Positions 13,201 through 17,099 of a stretch of 17,099 nucleotides of DNA are shown here, in pieces; the stretch's first letter is position 1, and each line of letters begins with the position of its first letter. The DNA is from an uncultured Actinomycetes bacterium (lineage in GTDB: Bacteria > Actinomycetota > Acidimicrobiia > Acidimicrobiales > Acidimicrobilacustridaceae), in assembly GCA_945957335.1 (NCBI GenBank), contig CAMFLJ010000038.1, positions 1-17,099 of the forward strand, written 5' to 3'. Under the pieces are notes generated by a model that was given only the letters and a program-made list of their open reading frames with translations, was not told the DNA's origin and searched no databases. Made by a program: the position numbers and the translations under genes.

Positions 13201-14025
13201 TCAGTCGTAGTCGCGGAGCCGGGCCTCGACCTTGGCCAGCAGGCGGGCGAGCTCGGTGCCGCCGCCGTCGCCTCCACCGACCGCTCCGACCGAGGGGAGG
13301 GCGGTGGCCTCACTGGCCCGCAGGATGTCGTCGCTGCTCTTCACCCGCTCGTCGACGCGGCCGCCCTGGCCCGTCCAGTCGATCGGGGAGGAGTGGCCGG
13401 CCGGTGCGCCGGCACCGGCGAAGGCCGGCTCGGAGCGATCGGCGAACGACGGAGCCGAGATGAAGTCGTCGACGTCGATGACCGGCGGCTCGTCCACCAC
13501 GGGGGCGGGGGGAGCGGCATCGATGACGGGGGCCGGGGTGGGCTCGTCCTTGAGGAAGAGCGACGCCACGAGGGCCTCGGTGTCCTGCGGCTCGGAGCTG
13601 CGCAGCGGGCGGGACACGGCGACGGAGGGATCGGCGGGCTGGGGCACCTCGGCGCCGTTCGGCACGGGGGTGGCGGGGCCGGAGCTGCGAGGGGCGACGG
13701 GCGGCGCCACCGACGGGGCGGAACCGAGCACCGGAGCCGACGGGGTGGCACGGTCGAAGTCGTCGCCGGGGCTGCTGGCGCCCCACTCGGCGAAGAGGTC
13801 CTCGGCGGCCAGCTCGCTGTCGAGGGTCTCCTGCTCCCAGTCGGCCATGCCGGCGCGCTCCTCGCGGGCGGCGGCGCGGCGCGCCAGGAGGGCAGCGATC
13901 ATGAGCCCGCTCAGCAGGACGAGCGACCCGGTGAGCAGGTCGGTCTCCCTGTAGACCACGACGGCGCCGGCGACCACGAGCGCCACGACGACCACGGCTG
14001 CTGCCATCTTGAGGATCCTGGACAC
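13201..14025 (-). CDS. Two-TM protein with long disordered tail, function unknown
   Basis: 274 residues. Two membrane helices lie at the N-terminus (about 7-25, MAAAVVVVALVVAGAVVVY, and about 32-48, GSLVLLSGLMIAALL), followed by a basic RRAAAREER. Residues from about 60 to 250 are Pro/Ala/Ser/Asp-rich and low in hydrophobic content, so probably disordered. The C-terminus (ELARLLAKVEARLRDYD) is a short amphipathic helix. GGAGG at 14034-14038 is 8 bases before the GTG at 14025, which I prefer to the in-frame GTG at 14040 that would contain that site. It follows the DUF983 gene by about 57 bases on the same strand. A scaffold or cell-envelope role is only a guess; no family recognised. Confidence 0.72.
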   Translation of the reverse strand: MSRILKMAAAVVVVALVVAGAVVVYRETDLLTGSLVLLSGLMIAALLARRAAAREERAGMADWEQETLDSELAAEDLFAEWGASSPGDDFDRATPSAPVLGSAPSVAPPVAPRSSGPATPVPNGAEVPQPADPSVAVSRPLRSSEPQDTEALVASLFLKDEPTPAPVIDAAPPAPVVDEPPVIDVDDFISAPSFADRSEPAFAGAGAPAGHSSPIDWTGQGGRVDERVKSSDDILRASEATALPSVGAVGGGDGGGTELARLLAKVEARLRDYD

Positions 14026-14082
14026 GGCTTCGACCTCCACACGACACGACCGGATCGACCGGTCCCGCCTTCTACATCGGCG

Positions 14083-14571
14083 TCAGGTGGGCCGAGGTGA
14101 AGCAGGATCTGCGCGTTGTGGGCCGTAGCCCTCCGCGACCTCGCCGGGCTCGAGGGGCCGCATCATGAGGTCGACGGCCAGCCAGAGGGTCTTGGAGAAG
14201 GGCAGGAACACGATCGGGACGATCACGGCGACGGCGACGGCCGCCACCGCGATGGCGCCCATGGGCGGGTCGGGCCAGGTGATCAGCACCCCGCCGAGCA
14301 GCACGACGAGCAGGGCACCGAAGCTCACGATGGTGTTGACGCCGATGTCGCCGGACCACTGGCCCTCGATGCGGTCGAATTTGAGGTTGCAGCGCGGGCA
14401 GCGCTCCTTCATCCAGAACCAGCGCCGGAAGAGGTGCCCGGAGCCGCACACGCCGCAGTGCTTGATCCAGCCCCGCAGGAACACCCGACCCGGGCGCTCG
14501 GAGGGCACGACGGCACCCTTGGCGAGGCCGGTCGTGTAGGTCTTCTTCACGCGGGTGGTGGGCGGGCTCAC
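14083..14571 (-). CDS. DUF983 zinc-ribbon membrane protein (copy A)
   Basis: 162 residues. A basic N-terminus of about 35 residues precedes a four-cysteine zinc ribbon, HCGVCG (Cys39, Cys42) and RCPRCN (Cys58, Cys61). Two TM helices follow at about 79-98 and 105-124, then SKTLWLAVDLMMRPL (126-140). This ribbon plus two helices plus TLW-x-x-x-DL-x-MRPL layout is that of DUF983 proteins, whose function is not established. GTG at 14571 has no Shine-Dalgarno; a CAGCAT hexamer 6 bases upstream (14578-14583) could be a leaderless -10. GTG eight codons in is an alternative start. It lies 76 bases after the Nudix gene on the same strand. A paralogue is at 16361-16801. Confidence 0.82.
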   Translation of the reverse strand: MSPPTTRVKKTYTTGLAKGAVVPSERPGRVFLRGWIKHCGVCGSGHLFRRWFWMKERCPRCNLKFDRIEGQWSGDIGVNTIVSFGALLVVLLGGVLITWPDPPMGAIAVAAVAVAVIVPIVFLPFSKTLWLAVDLMMRPLEPGEVAEGYGPQRADPASPRPT

Positions 14572-14647
14572 CCGGCCATGCTGCGTGGGCTGCGGGCCGG
14601 TCGCAACCTGACGAAGGTCCCGAATCGCGTTCGGTGCGACCGATGGC

Positions 14648-15166
14648 TCAGAAGTCGAGGTCGGGGTCGACGTGGGTGATGTCGAGCGGCGTGTCGGGGA
14701 TGCGCCCGGCGACGAGGTCGGGGAGGAACTCGCGCAGCCGGCGGGGGAGCACCGGGTCGGGGGCGTCGAGCAGCTCGTCGAGGGCCCACCATCGGTGGCC
14801 ACCGAACGCCATGGCCTCGAACGCCTCGAGCCCGCCGGGGCGGATCGTCGACAGGTCGATGCGGTCGGTCCACGCCACGTGCACGTGCTCGTGCTGGTCG
14901 AACTTCCAGCCCGCGAACTTGAAGCGGGCGTGCTGGGTCCAGACGCACGGACCGATCTCCGCACCGACGATGCCGGTCTCCTCGTAGAGCTCGCGACGGG
15001 CGGCTTCGGCACTGGTCTCGCCCGGGTCGATGCCGCCACCGGGGATCTCCCACCAGTGGCCCTTGGACGCGTCGGCCGGGTCGCGGGCCTGGAGGAGCAG
15101 CACGTGCCCGTCGCGGTCGAGCACCACCACCCGGGCGGCGGTGCGGCGCAGCACCCAGTCGCTCAT
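14648..15166 (-). CDS. Nudix hydrolase
   Basis: 172-residue cytoplasmic pyrophosphohydrolase of the Nudix superfamily, which cleaves nucleoside diphosphates linked to another moiety using Mg2+ or Mn2+. A complete Nudix box spans 44-66: GGIDPGE, seven residues, then RELYEETGI with the metal-binding REUxEE. The central beta strands (ARVVVLDRDGHVLLLQARD) precede it. The C-terminal part has HRWWALDEL, also common in the family. Which nucleotide it acts on cannot be told. The ATG at 15166 has GAGGAGG 7 bases upstream and overlaps the DUF2332 stop by the four bases ATGA, so the two are translationally coupled. Confidence 0.93.
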   Translation of the reverse strand: MSDWVLRRTAARVVVLDRDGHVLLLQARDPADASKGHWWEIPGGGIDPGETSAEAARRELYEETGIVGAEIGPCVWTQHARFKFAGWKFDQHEHVHVAWTDRIDLSTIRPGGLEAFEAMAFGGHRWWALDELLDAPDPVLPRRLREFLPDLVAGRIPDTPLDITHVDPDLDF

Positions 15167-16293
15167 CGGCCATCCTCCTCGGGCACCCAGGCCATCCAGC
15201 GCACGTGCGGGTGGCAGAGGGCGAGCGCCTCGTCGTGGGCCCGACCGTCGCGCCAGGTGCGCAGGCCCAGGACCGTACCGGTGCCGTCGCCCTCGGCGTC
15301 GCCGCATGCCGCGACCGCGCCGGGCACCTCGGGGATCCACGGGGTCGCTCGCGGCTCCTCGGCAGTGACCAGCGCGAGGTCGCGTGCGGCCCCGACGCCG
15401 TCGAGCGCGGCGAGCACCGCGGCTCGTCCGTCGCGCCCGAGGTAGGCCAGGGCCCAGGTGGCGATCACCACGGGGATGACGTCGTCGGGCAGCGACGCGA
15501 CCAGCGGCGCCAGGTCGGTGACGGCGTCGCCGGTGACCAGCGGCGGCGGGTCGGTGCGGGCGAGGGCGATGGCCGCCGCCAGCCGCTCGGGCCGGTCGGG
15601 CACCCCGGGCCACACGCATGCGGAGAGCCACCGGCAGGCGTCGTCGTCCGTCACGTCGACGGGGCTGAGGTCGAGCCCCGTCCGTGAGGCGATGGTGAGC
15701 GGCAGCGGCTCGAGCGGAGGGTCGGCGGGGCCGCGGAGCTCGCACGACAGCTGCACCGGTGAGCCCGGCGCGCCGAGCGCACCGACCTCGACCTCGTCGC
15801 GCCGGTAGGTGGCCCGGTAGCGGTCGAGGAGGAGGTTCAGCCCGGCGCTGGGGCCGAGCTCGACGAGGGCGAGGGGGCGGTCGTCGCCCGCCGCGGCGGC
15901 GTCGGCCCGCACCCGCCCGAGGGCCACCAGGAGCGCGGCGCTGCGGCCGACCTCGTTGGTCTGGATCGACCGGGTGCGCATGCGCTCGAGGATCTCGTCG
16001 GTGCGGGTGTGGAGGAGCTCACGGAAGGGCGGCCACGGGTCCGCGTCGGAGCCTCCGGCGTAGATCGCCCCGAGCTCCCCGCCGAGCCCGGCCAGGACGA
16101 GGTCGTGGGTGGCGGCCAGGAACAGCACCGGGGTCCGGCCGGTCGGGGCGGCGTCGACCAGCAGGGCCAGCGACTCGTCGTCGTCGGCGATGGCCCGGGC
16201 GATGCGCTCGTAGATCGGGCTGTACCCGGCGAAGTCGTCGTCGGCGAGCACGCCGAAGCGATCGGCGAGCGCGGCCGTGTCGGGGTCGCTCAC
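15163..16293 (-). CDS. DUF2332 family protein
   Basis: 376 residues, a normal length for this mainly actinobacterial family. Recognised by FAGYSPIYERIARAIADD (21-38), the QTNEVGRSAAL segment (111-121), and LALVELGPSAGLNLLLDRYR (141-160). The ELGPSAG loop resembles the glycine-rich first motif of class I methyltransferases, so an S-adenosylmethionine-type fold is possible, but no activity is established for the family. GTG at 16293 is chosen because TAGCCT lies 8 bases upstream and no Shine-Dalgarno is present. The open frame to 16368 adds an unlikely N-terminus that would overlap the promoter. First gene of an operon with the Nudix gene; divergent from the DUF983 gene at 16361. Confidence 0.9.
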   Translation of the reverse strand: MSDPDTAALADRFGVLADDDFAGYSPIYERIARAIADDDESLALLVDAAPTGRTPVLFLAATHDLVLAGLGGELGAIYAGGSDADPWPPFRELLHTRTDEILERMRTRSIQTNEVGRSAALLVALGRVRADAAAAGDDRPLALVELGPSAGLNLLLDRYRATYRRDEVEVGALGAPGSPVQLSCELRGPADPPLEPLPLTIASRTGLDLSPVDVTDDDACRWLSACVWPGVPDRPERLAAAIALARTDPPPLVTGDAVTDLAPLVASLPDDVIPVVIATWALAYLGRDGRAAVLAALDGVGAARDLALVTAEEPRATPWIPEVPGAVAACGDAEGDGTGTVLGLRTWRDGRAHDEALALCHPHVRWMAWVPEEDGR

Positions 16294-16301
16294 GGGTGCG
16301 G

Positions 16302-16307
16302 AGGCTA
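16302..16307 (-). promoter_or_regulatory. Leaderless -10 (TAGCCT) for the DUF2332-Nudix operon
   Basis: TAGCCT followed by 8 bases and the GTG at 16293, identical in hexamer and spacing to the site before 13154. It lies in a compact divergent gap with the DUF983 gene starting at 16355 or 16361. Confidence 0.55.
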
Positions 16308-16360
16308 TCGCCGCCCGTGTCGACGGGAAGGGGGTCGAGGGCCAAGATGGAGCGGTGCCG

Positions 16361-16801
16361 GTGACCACCTCGACGCTCTTGCGGCGGGGCGCCCGGCGCC
16401 GCTGCCCGGTGTGCGGTCACGGAGACCTCTTCCGTCACTGGGTGAGGATGGCGCCCCGCTGCTCCACCTGCGGCCTGGTGTTCCAGCGCGAGCCGGGCCA
16501 GTGGCTGGGCTCGTGGTTCCTCAACATCTGCCTGGCCCAGACGGTGGTGGTGCTGATCCTCGTCCTGGGCGTCGGCTTCTCCTGGCCCGACCCGCCGATC
16601 GTCGCCATCTCGCTCGCCGCGGCGGTGGCGGCGGTGGCCGTGCCGTTCGCCTTCTTCCCGTGGTCGCGCACGCTCTGGCTGGCCATCGACCTGGCCATGC
16701 GCCCGCTGGGCTTCGACGACGGGGTGGCGCCCGGCTTCGAGCTGCAGGACGACCTCGACCGCCTGCGCGACGAGCCCGGCGGCCACGGCACCGCTGCCTG
16801 A
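16361..16801 (+). CDS. DUF983 zinc-ribbon membrane protein (copy B)
   Basis: 146 residues: zinc ribbon RCPVCGHGDLF (Cys15, Cys18) and RCSTCG (Cys34, Cys37), two TM helices (about 53-74 and 83-101), then WSRTLWLAIDLAMRPL (101-116) and an acidic C-terminal tail. It shares WPDPP, the TLWLA-x-DL-x-MRPL end and both CxxC pairs with copy A, so they are paralogues, but it lacks the longer basic N-terminus. GGAG is 8 bases before GTG 16361. The in-frame GTG at 16355 is the alternative, with a weak CAAGAT hexamer 6 bases upstream as a possible leaderless promoter. Function of DUF983 is unknown. Confidence 0.85.
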   Translation: MTTSTLLRRGARRRCPVCGHGDLFRHWVRMAPRCSTCGLVFQREPGQWLGSWFLNICLAQTVVVLILVLGVGFSWPDPPIVAISLAAAVAAVAVPFAFFPWSRTLWLAIDLAMRPLGFDDGVAPGFELQDDLDRLRDEPGGHGTAA

Positions 16802-16830
16802 GCCGACCCGGCCCGAGGCGGGCGCCGCGC

Positions 16831-17099
16831 TCAGCCCGGGATGGTGTCGGGCAGGGCCGGCAGCTGGATCGTGCCCACGATCACCCGGAACTGCAGCGAC
16901 TCGGCCTTGGCGTCGCCCTGGCCGCCGGTGCCGATGCGCTCGTAGCGGAGGGTGATGGTGGCCACCCCGGTGGTCCGCCCGGCGTAGGACACGATCTGCA
17001 CCAGCGGGCCGGGCGCGGTCGTGGTGGTGCTGGGCGCCTCGGTTGTGGAGGTGGTGGCGCGCGTGGTGGTCGACCGGCCGACGGCGAGGGTGGTCGAGC
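16831..17099 (-). CDS. C-terminus of a Thr-rich, probably secreted protein (cut by window end)
   Basis: The last 89 residues or so of a gene that starts beyond the window. The first visible part is a low-complexity Thr/Ser/Ala/Pro stretch (TTTRATTSTTEAPSTTTTAP), the sort of linker found in surface or secreted actinobacterial proteins. A compact beta-type domain follows (VQIVSYAGRTTGVATITLRY, then ESLQFRVIVGTIQLPALPDT), ending in TIPG and TGA. No catalytic motif and no cysteine are visible. It is convergent with the DUF983 gene ending at 16801; the 29-base gap contains only a 5-bp stem (16811-16815 with 16819-16823). Family not recognised. Confidence 0.7.
   Translation of the reverse strand, partial: STTLAVGRSTTTRATTSTTEAPSTTTTAPGPLVQIVSYAGRTTGVATITLRYERIGTGGQGDAKAESLQFRVIVGTIQLPALPDTIPG

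Noticed and set aside
15163..16368. Longer DUF2332 start at 16368
   Set aside because: The extra residues are Pro/Ser/Thr-rich and would cover the TAGCCT promoter and the divergent DUF983 start region. The GTG at 16293 has the better context.
16811..16823. Small GC hairpin between the DUF983 gene and the last gene
   Set aside because: Only five base pairs with a three-base loop; too weak to call a terminator in DNA this GC-rich.
16998..17099. Repetitive GTGGTGGT-type sequence at the window end considered as a tandem repeat or CRISPR
   Set aside because: It encodes the Thr/Ser-rich linker of the truncated minus-strand gene, is irregular, and has no spacer structure.

Overview
This is a high-GC window of actinobacterial character. 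An uncultured or environmental Acidimicrobiia-like genome is my best inference. The reasons are the strong G/C bias at third codon positions, an F420-dependent LLM oxidoreductase, an SfLAP/GAP-family membrane protein, a DUF2332 protein, a Thr-rich secreted protein, and many starts that lack a Shine-Dalgarno site but carry a TAnnnT hexamer 6 to 8 bases upstream (leaderless transcription). Neither end of the window falls at a gene boundary: both terminal genes are cut by it.

Layout. 1-601 (-) is the N-terminal part of a CPA1-type cation/proton antiporter. 733-4037 (+) is a two-gene ABC export operon (MacB/LolD-type ATPase and a large double FtsX-type permease), closed by a strong hairpin at 4061-4094. 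4125-8267 is a less GC-rich block of small and poorly known genes: a 20-residue microORF and a beta-rich 101-residue protein on (-), a divergent GAP-family membrane protein on (+), a possible 35-residue ORF on (-), a 202-residue membrane protein on (+), and then on (-) a two-TM PLDc_N-like protein and an ECF sigma factor gene overlapping a single-TM Cys-rich partner. This block lies between two exact, same-orientation copies of a 37-base hairpin sequence (4056-4092 and 8377-8413).

8448-13154 is a redox section: an MFE-2-like short-chain dehydrogenase (-), a divergent small SH3-like/coiled-coil protein and an F420 LLM oxidoreductase (+), then a convergent geranylgeranyl-reductase-type flavoprotein followed 4 bases later by a nitronate monooxygenase-like protein (-). 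13201-16293 is a run of (-) genes: DUF2332 and Nudix hydrolase (overlapping ATGA), a zinc-ribbon DUF983 membrane protein, and a two-TM protein with a long disordered tail. A second DUF983 gene is divergent from this run at 16361-16801 (+). The C-terminus of a Thr-rich, probably secreted protein lies at 16831-17099 (-).

How it works together. The ABC pair makes one exporter. The sigma factor and its partner form a translationally coupled regulatory pair. The dehydrogenase, F420 and FAD/FMN enzymes fit acyl-CoA/lipid or isoprenoid redox chemistry, though only the reductase/monooxygenase pair is clearly one transcription unit. Nearly every convergent gene boundary has its own hairpin. I see no CRISPR, tRNA, rRNA, integrase or transposase. 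No feature amounts to a clear new defence or mobile system. The most unusual items are the repeat-bounded accessory block, the symmetric divergent promoter at 4655-4697, the microORF, and the sigma factor partner without a zinc anti-sigma motif.
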